Below, piece by piece: positions 7,077 to 17,300 of a DNA stretch of 27,929 nt; the first letter of the stretch is position 1, and every line of letters begins with the position of its first letter. The notes under the pieces were generated by a model, which saw only the letters and a program-made list of their open reading frames with translations, was not told the DNA's origin and searched no databases. Origin of the DNA: a virus; IMG/VR virus record IMGVR_UViG_3300002835_000872, positions 1 through 27,929 of that record; one strand, written 5' to 3'. Position numbers and translations under genes: made by a program.

Positions 7077-8129
7077 ATGGCCATTGGTCGTATTTCTGGA
7101 CCGCTCCTGAAGTCGAATCTTACTCGTGACGGAGTAAATCTGGCTTTTGAGACGGACCTACTTTATCTTGATGTAAACAATCTTAGGGTCGGTGTAAACA
7201 CCCAAACTCCTGATACTGACCTACAGATCAATGGAACTACTCATACTACAAATTTAGTTGTTGATAATCAAATCGATGTAGGTACATTAAGTATCTATGG
7301 CAATACTATCAGCAGCAGTCTAAATACTATAACTTTTAATCCTTCTGGCGGCCAAGCCACGGTTTACCACTCTAGATTACAAGTTGACGAAATTGAAATA
7401 ACAGGAAATGTTATTTCTACGTTTAATTCAAATGCTTCTATAGAACTACAGCCTAACGGAACCGGTACCGTTAACATACTGTCCACAACAAATATCACCG
7501 GAAACCTCGCAGTCACTGGAGACATTTCTGCTGTAGGAAACATACAGTTAAATGGTAATCTCATAATTGGTGATAGTCTAACAGACACTATCACTATCAA
7601 TGCCAGTATTCAAAGCGATCTAATCCCAGAAACTGATAATACCTACGACTTAGGTAGTGCTAGTTTTAGATGGAAAAGCGCATACATCGGAAATGTAATA
7701 ACGGACAACCTTTCTCTAAACACTTTAGATGTTGGAAATCTTATGTTTAGGGACAACGAAATCACCACCACTACAGGACAAGATATTATCATAGACGGTA
7801 ATGGATCTGGTGGAGTAAGACTAGCTAACTTTAAAATCGTAGACAATACTATTACTAACATAGTAAACAATGCAGTTACACAGATAGTGCAAAGCGGTAC
7901 TGGATATTTTAAAATCGCTGGTACTAACGGTTTTGTACCGCCAGTTGGCAATGACGCACAAAGACCTACTGCCTATGCTGTGTTAGGTATGGTAAGATTT
8001 AATATTGGTTCAAAAGCTTTAGAAGTATGGGACGGAGCAACTTGGGCCAGCCCAGCAGGATCTTCTGGAGCAGTTAGCTCGTTGTCAGCAGCAGATATCG
8101 CGGCTGCTTATGCATTAATTTTAGGATAA
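7077..8129 (+). CDS. Tail-fibre-like structural protein, tandem paralogue B (350 aa)
   Basis: This is the second tandem paralogue. It begins MAIGRISGPLLKSNLTRDGV followed by NLAFET and LLYLDVN, which align with the gene at 5875. Short stacked beta repeats follow (I-T-G-N-L-A-V-T-G-D-I, N-G-N-L-I-I-G-D-S). A segment with D-N-T-Y-D-L-G-S-x(2)-F-R-W-K appears near residues 186-200, a hallmark of phage fibre repeats. The C-terminal module (A-Q-R-P-T then G-M-V-R-F-N and L-E-V-W-D-G-A-T-W) and the final AAAYALILG match paralogue A. Here the paralogue has its own late-type promoter and structured leader, so it may be made in different amounts. RBS: GAGGAG. Confidence 0.8.
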   Translation: MAIGRISGPLLKSNLTRDGVNLAFETDLLYLDVNNLRVGVNTQTPDTDLQINGTTHTTNLVVDNQIDVGTLSIYGNTISSSLNTITFNPSGGQATVYHSRLQVDEIEITGNVISTFNSNASIELQPNGTGTVNILSTTNITGNLAVTGDISAVGNIQLNGNLIIGDSLTDTITINASIQSDLIPETDNTYDLGSASFRWKSAYIGNVITDNLSLNTLDVGNLMFRDNEITTTTGQDIIIDGNGSGGVRLANFKIVDNTITNIVNNAVTQIVQSGTGYFKIAGTNGFVPPVGNDAQRPTAYAVLGMVRFNIGSKALEVWDGATWASPAGSSGAVSSLSAADIAAAYALILG

Positions 8130-8133
8130 TATT

Positions 8134-8466
8134 ATGCCAACCATATTCAAACACGCTGTTAATACAAATATAGGGACAACTCCGGTAGACGCACTACAGA
8201 TTCCCGCAGGTGTTAGGGCAACAGTCATAGGATGCAATCTATCAAATGTCACAGATTATGATGTAGTAAATGTAGATGTGTATGTGATCGATGAAAATTC
8301 TACACAAGGTAGTTATGTTACAGGATTAACCATTCCGCCAAACACCAGCGTAAAACTGATCACACAAGGTGAAAAATTAATCTTACCGGAAACTGCAGGT
8401 ATTAGAATCGTCAGCGATACAGAAGACAGCGTAGATGCTACTATAAGTTACGTAGAGATTTCCTAA
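8134..8466 (+). CDS. Small beta-sandwich virion protein (110 aa)
   Basis: It starts MPTIFKHAVNTNIGTTPVDA and shows about eight short beta strands. Features shared with the genes at 4683 and 22026 are the V-N-V-D-V-Y-V-I-D strand, a P-P-N-T/A-x-G-like turn and a last pair of strands. Proteins of this kind are common beside fibres in marine T4-like phages and are usually annotated only as virion structural. It lies four bases after the fibre gene with the ribosome site AGGATAA, so it is made together with it. A cap, linker or decoration role on the fibre is inference. Confidence 0.7.
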   Translation: MPTIFKHAVNTNIGTTPVDALQIPAGVRATVIGCNLSNVTDYDVVNVDVYVIDENSTQGSYVTGLTIPPNTSVKLITQGEKLILPETAGIRIVSDTEDSVDATISYVEIS

Positions 8467-8475
8467 GGAGCGACA

Positions 8476-8841
8476 ATGACATCGACATATTATATTGGAC
8501 AAACCCCAGCAGAAGCCTTAGGAGATGCCAAACGATTTCTATATCTAATTAGAAGAAATGAAGACGGTGAGATATTTTTTTACAGAAGCGATCAGTTAAA
8601 GGATAAGGATTCTATAGAATTAAATAGTTCCGGAGATCCTGCGGAAAATTTTGAAGATTTTGAACCAGGAATAGATTACTATGAAGGTATAACAGCCGAT
8701 CACCAAGTAGAATTCGATAATTTAATTTGGACACAATATAGATGGGATAATAGAAGTTGTCTTTACTATATCAATGCAGAAGGACAACTAGTGCTTAGAA
8801 TAAATCAAGGATATACATATCCTAATGGAATTTCAAGTTAA
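8476..8841 (+). CDS. Hypothetical structural-region protein (121 aa)
   Basis: This acidic 121-residue protein starts MTSTYYIGQTPAEALGDAKR. An N-terminal helix (residues about 11-22) precedes strands with conserved-looking aromatic residues (YLIRRNEDGEIFFYRSD). An acidic stretch F-E-D-F-E-P-G-I-D-Y-Y-E-G follows, then a C-terminal W-T-Q-Y-R-W-D-N-R-S-C-L-Y-Y-I segment. The general look matches small proteins of marine T4-like fibre regions, but I do not recognise a named function. The ribosome site AAGGAG is strong. The gene sits nine bases after the 110-aa protein and 12 bases before the first giant gene, so it is part of the same operon. Confidence 0.65.
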   Translation: MTSTYYIGQTPAEALGDAKRFLYLIRRNEDGEIFFYRSDQLKDKDSIELNSSGDPAENFEDFEPGIDYYEGITADHQVEFDNLIWTQYRWDNRSCLYYINAEGQLVLRINQGYTYPNGISS

Positions 8842-8853
8842 CGGAAGAATAAA

Positions 8854-11800
8854 ATGGCAGAATTTAAAATCAGTAGATTAAGATACACCTGGAAAGGTGC
8901 TTGGACTGAAAATACAGATTATAACAGAGACGACGTAATAAGATACGGTGGTTCAACTTGGGCCTGTATTAGACAACATAACGCTACTGATTTTAATCTA
9001 GATCAAGAATACAAAGCAGACAACACAGACACTGATGTTCAACCAGCCTGGGAAAAAATAGCAGACGGTTATAAATTCCGAGGAGCTTGGGCAGCTAGTA
9101 CAGATTACGATGCAAATGATATTGTAAAATATGCAGGCGGACTATATCTTGTTGTAACAGCATTTACTTCACAAACTGTTTTTGATGACGACCTACAATA
9201 CTTGTCGTCTTACCTAGAATATCCTAACTTTAGGGGAGATTGGCAAGAACAAATAAGATATGGTGTAGGAGATGTTGTTGCATATAACGGTAATGTTTAC
9301 ATATGTGTAAGAAGTCATGATAGCTCTGTAAATGAAGAAGGAATTGAAGTAGGTAACAATGATGGTACAGACGACAGCACCGGAGAAACCTGGCAATTAT
9401 ATTTCCAAGGAATAGAATTCCGAGGAAACTATCAAAGTGAAACTATTTACAGATTGAATGATTTAGTAGTCTACCTAGGGTCTGTAATTAAATGTACACA
9501 GAGTTTTATTTCTACGACAACATTTGACAGCAGTAAATGGACAGTTCTTCTTGGCGGATCTGAGTTTTCTCAAGATTGGTCAGCTAGCAGCATATATGGT
9601 TACGGTAGTGTAGTAAGGTACGGAGGATTTTTATATTATTCTTTAAGGCCTAATACAAATAGTTCACCTATAAATTCTACCTATCAACTAGGATCAGCCA
9701 CTCCTGACTGGGAAATCCTTAGCAAAGGTATTAATTTTAGAGGAGATTGGGCAGTTGGTACTGTTTACAGAACAGGTGATGTAGTTCGCAGAGGCGGAAA
9801 TTTATATGTATCTCTAACTGGTAATGTATCGGACGGCAGTTCTTTAGATTACTTAGATACCAGCAACTGGGAAATTTTAAATTCTAGCCACAATTGGAGA
9901 GGTCCGTGGAATTCTGGAAACACTTATGCCCTCGGTGATATCGTAATATTTTTAGGTGATGTATACGAATCAACAGTTGAACACCTAAGCACTGCTGATA
10001 ATTTTCCTGGAGACAACGGTTCAGGATTTGATTATTGGGATGTATTAGTTCAAGCCGCTGGCCCAACAGTGGGTATGCGTCAAATTGGAGATCTGCTTAC
10101 CTACGGACTTTCTAGATCCCTAGCAGGCGACGGCAGCACATTAGGTGCGACTAACGTTCCTATTGGAACTCTAGGACAAGTAGTTTCTGTTTCAGGAGAG
10201 CAAACAGTTGATTATAGAGACTTTGGAACAATCGCCAGAGTAGTATACGTTGACATTGACGGAGTAGATGATACCGCATTGCATAGAGGACTAAGTTCTG
10301 ATTTTCCTTTCAGAACTATCAGATATGCTGCAAAACAATTAGATGACAATTACGATGGATTTTCTACTATTTCGGTCGGGGTCGGAGTATTTGAAGAAAT
10401 CTTACCTATAATCGTACCTAAAAAAACAGTAGTCATAGGATCTGAACTTAGGTCTACTACTATCAGAGCCGCAGCACCAGCCACTCCTGTATTAAACGAT
10501 ACCTATCTTTCACTAGTTTTAAATAGAATACGATCAATGATGCCTTCGTTAATAGAAGGAGCAGAATTAAATCCTTCTAAGAGTGCATCTAATGAACTAG
10601 AATCAGTAGATCCCACAGGACCAAGTGATTTAATCGCAGCAGACAATATTCAAGACAAAATTGATGATATAAAAGCTTATATCAATTATCATCTTAACGA
10701 TGCAGGATCGGAAGTAACTGTTGATGGGACTAATACCGCCATTATTTCTGCGACTTATCTAACAGCTATAGAAACATTTGAAGCAAACAAAGAATTTTTA
10801 CAAGCTGAAGCTACAGCATTCCTTACAGACACGTACCCTTCTCTAGAGTTTAACGAATCAGAAGTTCAAACTTTAATCGGTAATTTTATAGATGCTATAG
10901 TATATGATATAACATATCCAGGAAATTACAAATCTGTTCTTGAAGCAAGATGGTACAGCAATAATATTCTTGGCAGCGATCATGAAGATATGTTCTATAT
11001 GAGAGATGCTACCGGACTTCGAGATTGCACATTGAAAGGTTTAGAAGGAATATTAAATCCTCCTACAATATTTGATTTATATAGAAGACCCACCGGCGGA
11101 TCATATGTCAGTCTCGATCCAGGTTGGGGTCCTAATGATGACCGCTGCTGGATTACTTCAAGATCTCCTTATATTCAAGGAGTAACTACTTTTGGAACTG
11201 CCTGCGTTGGCCAAAAGATCGATGGCGCTCTACACAACGGCGGCAATAGATCCATGGTGAGTAATGATTTTACACAGGTCCTTAGTGATGGCGTTGGAGC
11301 ATGGGTGACAAATAACGGTCGAGCTGAATTAGTTTCTGTGTTTACCTATTACTGTGCTATTGGCTATCTAGCAGAGGCCGGAGGAAAAATTCGTGGAACT
11401 AACGGTAACTGCTCATATGGTAGATACGGTGCATTGTCTGATGGTGTAGACGAAACAGAAACTCCGCAATCAGTGGTTGTTAATAATAGAAATCAACAAG
11501 CAACAATCCACGAAGCATTATCAGGAAACTCAGTTGATGATATCATCGCATTATTTTTTAGAAATGCCGGACAAAATTATACACAAGCAGCAGCAACATT
11601 TTTAGGGTCAGGTATAAATGCAGATGTAGTGTTTGAAGATTTTAGAGATAACGCTATATTTGAGCCAAGAATGTTAGACATATCTACTTCAACTGTCGAA
11701 ATTATAGGCGGAGCTGGGTATTCAGTAGAAGAAAATAATGCTCAAGTTCACGGTACTCCTGGCGGAGACCTAATCAGCATTACTATTGCCAGCAGTGACC

Positions 11801-14364
11801 TTAACTTAGAAGCAGATTATTTAGATAAACGAATTATAATTGTTGGAGGTGTTGGCACAGGACAATATGCAAGAATTTCTGCTTATAATTCAACTTCTAA
11901 AGTAGTTAGTGTAGAGAGAGAATCAGACGGAGTAGCCGGATGGGATAATATAATTTCAGGAACTCCAAGTGCGCCTATTTTAGATACAACTACTAGATAT
12001 CGAATAGAACCTAGAATCACTTTTCCTCATCCAGGATTCAGCTCTATTAGCACAGACTGCGGTGTGACTACTACCTGGGGCTCACTAATTTATGGAGAAA
12101 TAACAAATAGTTTTACTAATATAGTTGGAGATGCAGGCACCGATCAACCAGAAGCACCTTTGACTCCTGTTACAGCAAGATTCAATGTAGCACAACAGGG
12201 AAGGTCGTACACAGTATCAATTACAAATGCAGGGGCAGGATATGCAGCCGGAGATGTTATAGTATTAGAAGGAACTAATTTTGGCGGAGTATCCCCAGCT
12301 AACGATATTACTATAGAAGTACTGGACGTGACTGATGACTCTACAAATAGCATAAGTCAATTCCAGTATAGCGGAACAGCACCGAGTGGAAAATTTGTTG
12401 CACTAACATCATCAGGAACTGCGGGCGTGTACAGCACCGATGGTGTAGAGTGGGAATCATTTAATTTACCCACTTCTGGTGACTGGTCAGTCCTTATGGC
12501 AGGTCAAAACAAGTTTATTGCCGTTAGAAACGGTAGTAACATAGGTGCTAGGAGCTCGACAGGCGCTGCTTGGGCCGGATTTACAATGCCGGAAAACAGA
12601 CTATGGACAGCAGGAATCTACGGCGGTGGAAAATTTGTTGTAGTAGCAGCTGATCAAAATACTTCCGCCTATTCTGAAGATGGAATTACGTGGACAACAT
12701 CGTCGTTACCAACTATAGGCGACTCTTCGTCTAACGAATGGATAGATATAACTTACGGCCAGAACAAATTTGTTGCTATAGCAAATAGTCAAAACGCTGT
12801 AGCATATTCCGAAGATGGTTATACCTGGACTGGAACAACTATAGAAGTGCAGGACAGCACACAATTAGATTGGGTTTCGATCGCATACGGCAGCAATAGA
12901 TGGGTAGCTTTAAGTAGTCAAGGAACTGTAGCTTATTCTTTGGATTTGGTAACCTGGTACTCGAATAATATGCCTACGCAAGACGGATCTACAGCCCACA
13001 ATTGGGTGCAGATGAGATATTCTCAGGGAGTATTTTTCGCTATAGGAAATACCGGTAGTAAAAACGTAGGAGGAGATCCGACCACAGGAGAAACTACTTT
13101 TGCAGCTACTTCCGAAGACGGCATTGTCTGGACTGGACGAACACTTACCCAATCTAGAGATTGGTCTAATGTATGTTTCGGTAACCCTTATATCCAGTCA
13201 GAGGATTCATCAGTGACTTTGAGCACTCCGACTTGGGTATTGACTTCGGACGGAACTAGTTCTTTTAATAAAGTAAGAACAGGTTGTACAGCCAAGGGAC
13301 GTCCTTTTATTAATTCTGGAAAAATTAATAGAATACATCTATGGGACACGGGATCGGGCTATCTGGAACCTCCTACTGTAGAGATAGCAGATCCCGCAGA
13401 AACTACTCCTGCTGCTGTAGAATGCAGATTAGCCGACGGAGTTCTCGGACAACCTAGCTGGATAAATCGAGGACTAGGATATAGAACTTCAAGCACCACA
13501 GTGACTATAACCGGCAACGGGTTTGCTGACGTCATACCAATTGGAAAATTTGTTACAATAGAAGGCTTGGATTTTTATCCAGGAGCAGGTGCTCAAATTA
13601 CTTTTGCAGGTTACAGTCAAATTTATGTAATTATCACTGAAGAACAATTAGGCAATATAGGAAACGGTCTTGCTGCTCTGTATAGGGTCGCTCCTGAATT
13701 AAAAGTTCGAAATAAACTAGAACACGGTAATGCGGGATCTATACAGATTAATTATTCTCAAGTAAGAATAACAGGACACGATTTCTTAGATATTGGCACA
13801 GGAAATTTTGAAGATACTAACTATCCTGAAATATATTCTACAGGTAATTTTACAACTGCACCCGAAAATGAAGTATACGAAGAAAACGGCGGTAGGGTGT
13901 TTTACACAGCCACTGACCAGTCCGGTAATTTTAGAGCAGGTGAATTATTTGCAGTTGAGCAAGCTACAGGTATTGTAACAATTTCAGCAGATTTCTTTGA
14001 TTTAAGTGGTCTTTCTGAATTACGACTAGGCGGAATAAGAATAGGCGGATCGGGTGTTGTGATTAGAGAATTCTCTACAGACGCACTTTTCTCAGCAGAT
14101 TCTAACAACATAGTACCAACACAACGAGCGATAGCAGCCTATCTAGCTAATAGATTAACTCTAGGCGGATCTGAAATTGCCACAGCTAGCTTTATTGCAG
14201 GACAGATAAGAGTAGGACCAGATTATATCAATAGCACGGTAGAAGATACAATTTATATTAGGCAACCGGTGGATTTTGAAACATCCGGTACCGATGTTGC
14301 AGCTATCAGTGGAACAATGTTGGCCCAAGCATTTTTCAAGAAATCTTTTAATAGAAGCAGGTAA
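8854..14364 (+). CDS. Giant modular virion protein 1 (1836 aa): CBM5/12-like repeats, core, propeller, fibre C-terminus
   Basis: Domains in order: seven repeats of about 50-65 residues (1-402) with W-x(4)-Y-x(2)-x-D-x-V-x-Y-x-G-x(2)-Y, resembling chitin-binding CBM5/12 modules. Next comes a parallel-beta/pectin-lyase-like section (about 463-540, FRTIRYAAKQL, ILPIIVPKKTVVIGSELRST) and a helical unit with N-F-I-D-A-I-V-Y-D-I-T-Y-P-G-N (about 650-690). The core (about 746-871) has SLDPGWGPNDDR and QKIDGALHNGGN. A six-fold propeller-like block follows (about 1179-1445; K-F-V-A-x-x-x, then A-Y-S-E-D-G-x-x-W-T). The shared C-terminus (from about 1636) has ITGHDFLDIGTGNF and VPTQRAIAAY. A whole-length paralogue follows. 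It is probably a long fibre or side structure that binds surface glycans. No signal peptide or enzyme site is evident. Confidence 0.8.
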   Translation: MAEFKISRLRYTWKGAWTENTDYNRDDVIRYGGSTWACIRQHNATDFNLDQEYKADNTDTDVQPAWEKIADGYKFRGAWAASTDYDANDIVKYAGGLYLVVTAFTSQTVFDDDLQYLSSYLEYPNFRGDWQEQIRYGVGDVVAYNGNVYICVRSHDSSVNEEGIEVGNNDGTDDSTGETWQLYFQGIEFRGNYQSETIYRLNDLVVYLGSVIKCTQSFISTTTFDSSKWTVLLGGSEFSQDWSASSIYGYGSVVRYGGFLYYSLRPNTNSSPINSTYQLGSATPDWEILSKGINFRGDWAVGTVYRTGDVVRRGGNLYVSLTGNVSDGSSLDYLDTSNWEILNSSHNWRGPWNSGNTYALGDIVIFLGDVYESTVEHLSTADNFPGDNGSGFDYWDVLVQAAGPTVGMRQIGDLLTYGLSRSLAGDGSTLGATNVPIGTLGQVVSVSGEQTVDYRDFGTIARVVYVDIDGVDDTALHRGLSSDFPFRTIRYAAKQLDDNYDGFSTISVGVGVFEEILPIIVPKKTVVIGSELRSTTIRAAAPATPVLNDTYLSLVLNRIRSMMPSLIEGAELNPSKSASNELESVDPTGPSDLIAADNIQDKIDDIKAYINYHLNDAGSEVTVDGTNTAIISATYLTAIETFEANKEFLQAEATAFLTDTYPSLEFNESEVQTLIGNFIDAIVYDITYPGNYKSVLEARWYSNNILGSDHEDMFYMRDATGLRDCTLKGLEGILNPPTIFDLYRRPTGGSYVSLDPGWGPNDDRCWITSRSPYIQGVTTFGTACVGQKIDGALHNGGNRSMVSNDFTQVLSDGVGAWVTNNGRAELVSVFTYYCAIGYLAEAGGKIRGTNGNCSYGRYGALSDGVDETETPQSVVVNNRNQQATIHEALSGNSVDDIIALFFRNAGQNYTQAAATFLGSGINADVVFEDFRDNAIFEPRMLDISTSTVEIIGGAGYSVEENNAQVHGTPGGDLISITIASSDLNLEADYLDKRIIIVGGVGTGQYARISAYNSTSKVVSVERESDGVAGWDNIISGTPSAPILDTTTRYRIEPRITFPHPGFSSISTDCGVTTTWGSLIYGEITNSFTNIVGDAGTDQPEAPLTPVTARFNVAQQGRSYTVSITNAGAGYAAGDVIVLEGTNFGGVSPANDITIEVLDVTDDSTNSISQFQYSGTAPSGKFVALTSSGTAGVYSTDGVEWESFNLPTSGDWSVLMAGQNKFIAVRNGSNIGARSSTGAAWAGFTMPENRLWTAGIYGGGKFVVVAADQNTSAYSEDGITWTTSSLPTIGDSSSNEWIDITYGQNKFVAIANSQNAVAYSEDGYTWTGTTIEVQDSTQLDWVSIAYGSNRWVALSSQGTVAYSLDLVTWYSNNMPTQDGSTAHNWVQMRYSQGVFFAIGNTGSKNVGGDPTTGETTFAATSEDGIVWTGRTLTQSRDWSNVCFGNPYIQSEDSSVTLSTPTWVLTSDGTSSFNKVRTGCTAKGRPFINSGKINRIHLWDTGSGYLEPPTVEIADPAETTPAAVECRLADGVLGQPSWINRGLGYRTSSTTVTITGNGFADVIPIGKFVTIEGLDFYPGAGAQITFAGYSQIYVIITEEQLGNIGNGLAALYRVAPELKVRNKLEHGNAGSIQINYSQVRITGHDFLDIGTGNFEDTNYPEIYSTGNFTTAPENEVYEENGGRVFYTATDQSGNFRAGELFAVEQATGIVTISADFFDLSGLSELRLGGIRIGGSGVVIREFSTDALFSADSNNIVPTQRAIAAYLANRLTLGGSEIATASFIAGQIRVGPDYINSTVEDTIYIRQPVDFETSGTDVAAISGTMLAQAFFKKSFNRSR
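8884..10059 (+). repeat. Seven tandem CBM5/12-like repeats in giant protein 1
   Basis: Repeat starts are marked by W/F-K/R-G-x-W (or N-F-R-G-D-W) followed by Y-x(2)-x-D-V/I-V-x-Y-x-G-x-x-Y and a closing W. Units vary from about 50 to 72 residues because of loop insertions. They are diverged at DNA level, so this is an old expansion seen in protein only. Confidence 0.75.
11212..11247 (+). repeat. 36-base exact repeat, copy 1 (core of giant protein 1)
   Basis: This stretch is identical to 18832-18867 in the second giant gene and encodes Q-K-I-D-G-A-L-H-N-G-G-N. The surrounding DNA has diverged, including at silent sites. It marks the most conserved core and is a possible site of recombination or gene conversion between the paralogues. 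Confidence 0.9.
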
Positions 14365-14370
14365 TAAATA
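14363..14370 (+). promoter_or_regulatory. Late-promoter-like motif (AATAAATA) before giant gene 2
   Basis: AATAAATA is one mismatch from TATAAATA. It overlaps the end of giant gene 1 and lies 18 bases before the ATG at 14389, with the ribosome site CGGAG between. It would allow separate transcription of the second giant gene. Confidence 0.5.
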
Positions 14371-14388
14371 TAGAATACGGAGTCTAAA

Positions 14389-17300
14389 ATGGCAGAATTT
14401 AAATTAGGTAGAATAAAATTTGTATGGAAGGGAGATTGGACTTCCAGCACAGTATATTATGTAGATGACGTAGTAAGATACGGCGGACGTACATATATTT
14501 GTGTAGTAGGGCATACAGCAGCTTCATCGTTCGGTACAGATCTAAGCTACAGTCCTACTAGATGGAACCAATTTACCGACGGCCAACAATGGAAAGGTGA
14601 TTGGGCGACTTCAACAGAATATAAGATCAACGATATAGTAAAATACGGGGGTCTACTGTATGCCTGTAATCAGGTACATACATCTGCCGCTACTGCTCTG
14701 TTAGGATTAGAGACTGATCAAGGAAAGTGGACTCTATACGCTGAAGGATTTGATTGGAAAAATGATTGGGCAGTATCTACTAGATATAAAGTCAACGATC
14801 TTGTAAAATACGGAGGTATTACATATCTCTGTAATACATATCACACATCGGCAGCTACAGCATCTTTAGGATTAGAAGCCGATCAAGGAAAATGGACCGC
14901 TTTTAATCAAGGCTTAGAATATAAAGGAACCTGGGGATCAACAACTAGATATAAGGTTAATGATGTAGTTAAGTACGGATCTGGTTTATGGATCTGTGTA
15001 ACTGCACATACATCAGGTGGATCATTTAGTTCTGTAAACTTTACTCAGTTTGTTGACGGATTTAGTTACGAAAACAGTTATAATAGCGGAACTACATATA
15101 AAATTGGCGATATTGTAAGATACGGCGGAAATCAATACATCGCCAAAGCAGAAACAACAGGAACAAATCCAAGTACCTCTACAGCAAATTGGGATTTATT
15201 CAGTGAAGGCTTCAGTTGGCAAAATGATTGGGACATAGCGACCAGCTATAAAATAGGCGATGCAGTAAGACAGAATGGTTACAGCTATGTTGCTGTACAA
15301 GACTCGCTGTCAATATCTACATCAGTAACAAATACTTCTTCAGGATCCCCGTACCCGTTCACTTGCGGATCGACTACTGGTATGGTAGCCGGTATGATTG
15401 TAAGATTTACAGGTACTACATTTGGAAATGTTTTTACCGGTGGAACTTATTACATAAAACAAGTTATTGGGGGTAACAGCTTCTCGATATCCGTAACCCC
15501 GGGCGGTGCAACATTTGTACCTACCACAGCAGCAGGAACAATGACTGCTACAGTTTCGGCACAGCCAGGAAACACTACTTACTGGTCAAGACTAAATTCT
15601 GGTATCTTCTGGAAAGGTGTGTGGGCAGACGATACAGAATATGCCATCGGAGACGCAGTTAAATTTGGTAGCAATGCATATATTTGTGTACAGAATCACA
15701 GATCGGAAGGAGATGACGGATCTACGATCGGTGCAACAGGCGGCGGTGCAGCGAACAGTAGGCCGGATTTAGATACTAATGGTACATACTGGAACGCACT
15801 AGCAGTAGCATCAGAAGTCGAAGTACTCACTACAGTGGGTGATCTTGTTTACTACAGTCCTAGCGGTCCAACAAGATTACCAATTGGTACAGAGGGACAG
15901 GTATTAAGAGCAGGAGTATCTGTACCAGAATGGGCAACTTTTGGTGCTACAGAACACGTTTATTTTGTGGCTACTTCGGGGTCCGATCACCCTGCACCTG
16001 TACACGGAAAAACCAGAGATAAACCTTGGAAAACTATTAGATACGCCTGCGAACAGGTAGAAAAAGGACCTCGCAATCCAAATGCCAAACATCTATTAGA
16101 AATGAATAGAGCATTTATTCAACGAGAAGTGGCAGAATGGATCGATTATCAAGTAGCTAATACAATATCTCCGTTCAGCGGATCTTTCGACTATGATGAA
16201 TATAAATGCGAAAGAGATATAGGATACACTATAGATGCCTTAATACACGATATCGGACACGGTGGAAATGTCAAAACCAGAGGTGTGGCTAATGCGTTAA
16301 CCGGCGGCATCACTGAAGACAGTCCCGGCGCATATCCTGGATTAGCCGTAGAGTCAGACGAAAGTATTGCAGCTTATAATTATATGTTAACTGTAATAGC
16401 AGATGTCTTAAACAATGATGCTCCGACTATTAATTATCAGGTCACCAACGGAGACAATTCTACTTCTGTGGTAGAACAGTTCATCGATAATGATTACGAA
16501 GCCGAAACCACAGCAATAACTGAAATTACATCGTTAGTTACATTAGTCACTGATGCTATTGATGCTGGAGTACCCGACGATATTCCAGCAAGAAATGCTC
16601 CTAATAATTTAATTATCGTAGCTACCGGTCAATATAGAGAAACATTACCTATCATTGTTCCAGAACAAACCTGTATACAAGGTGACGAACTACGTTCAAC
16701 TAACGCAGGATCAGCAGGTAGTCTAGTAGATATATCTGATTCTTATTACAGTATGACAGCATTGTCAAGATTAGAATCTGTAGTAGGAGACATTATTCTT
16801 GGAAATAATGTAACAGAAAGTTCTGGCAATACTGAAACACAAGACATTGCTTGGCCTTATGCTAGTTCAGTAGAAGAAGAAGATATTGAACAATTAGTTA
16901 GAAGCATGAAACACAAGATTGATTTTAATCTTGGAACTTTGTATCTTTCAACTATCACTGATCCTACGGGTTATAACGGTGCTTACTTATCCGGATATGG
17001 TGATGCAAGACGACTGTTAAAAGAAAATAAAACATTTATACAAGAAGAGATTATCGCTTATCTAGCAGATACATATCCTAATCTAAAATATTCAAGAACA
17101 GCTTGTAAGAGAGATGTTGGTTATATCGTCGATGCTATGATATATGATCTAACATACGGCGGTTATACTCAATCTCTTAATGCAGGACTGGCCTATTTTG
17201 ACGGCACCAGCAGCACATTGATGATTGATGCAACTGAAATAACACCTACATTAGATGCGTACACTAGATTAAAAACTGTGATGCAACAGATAGTAGCTAA

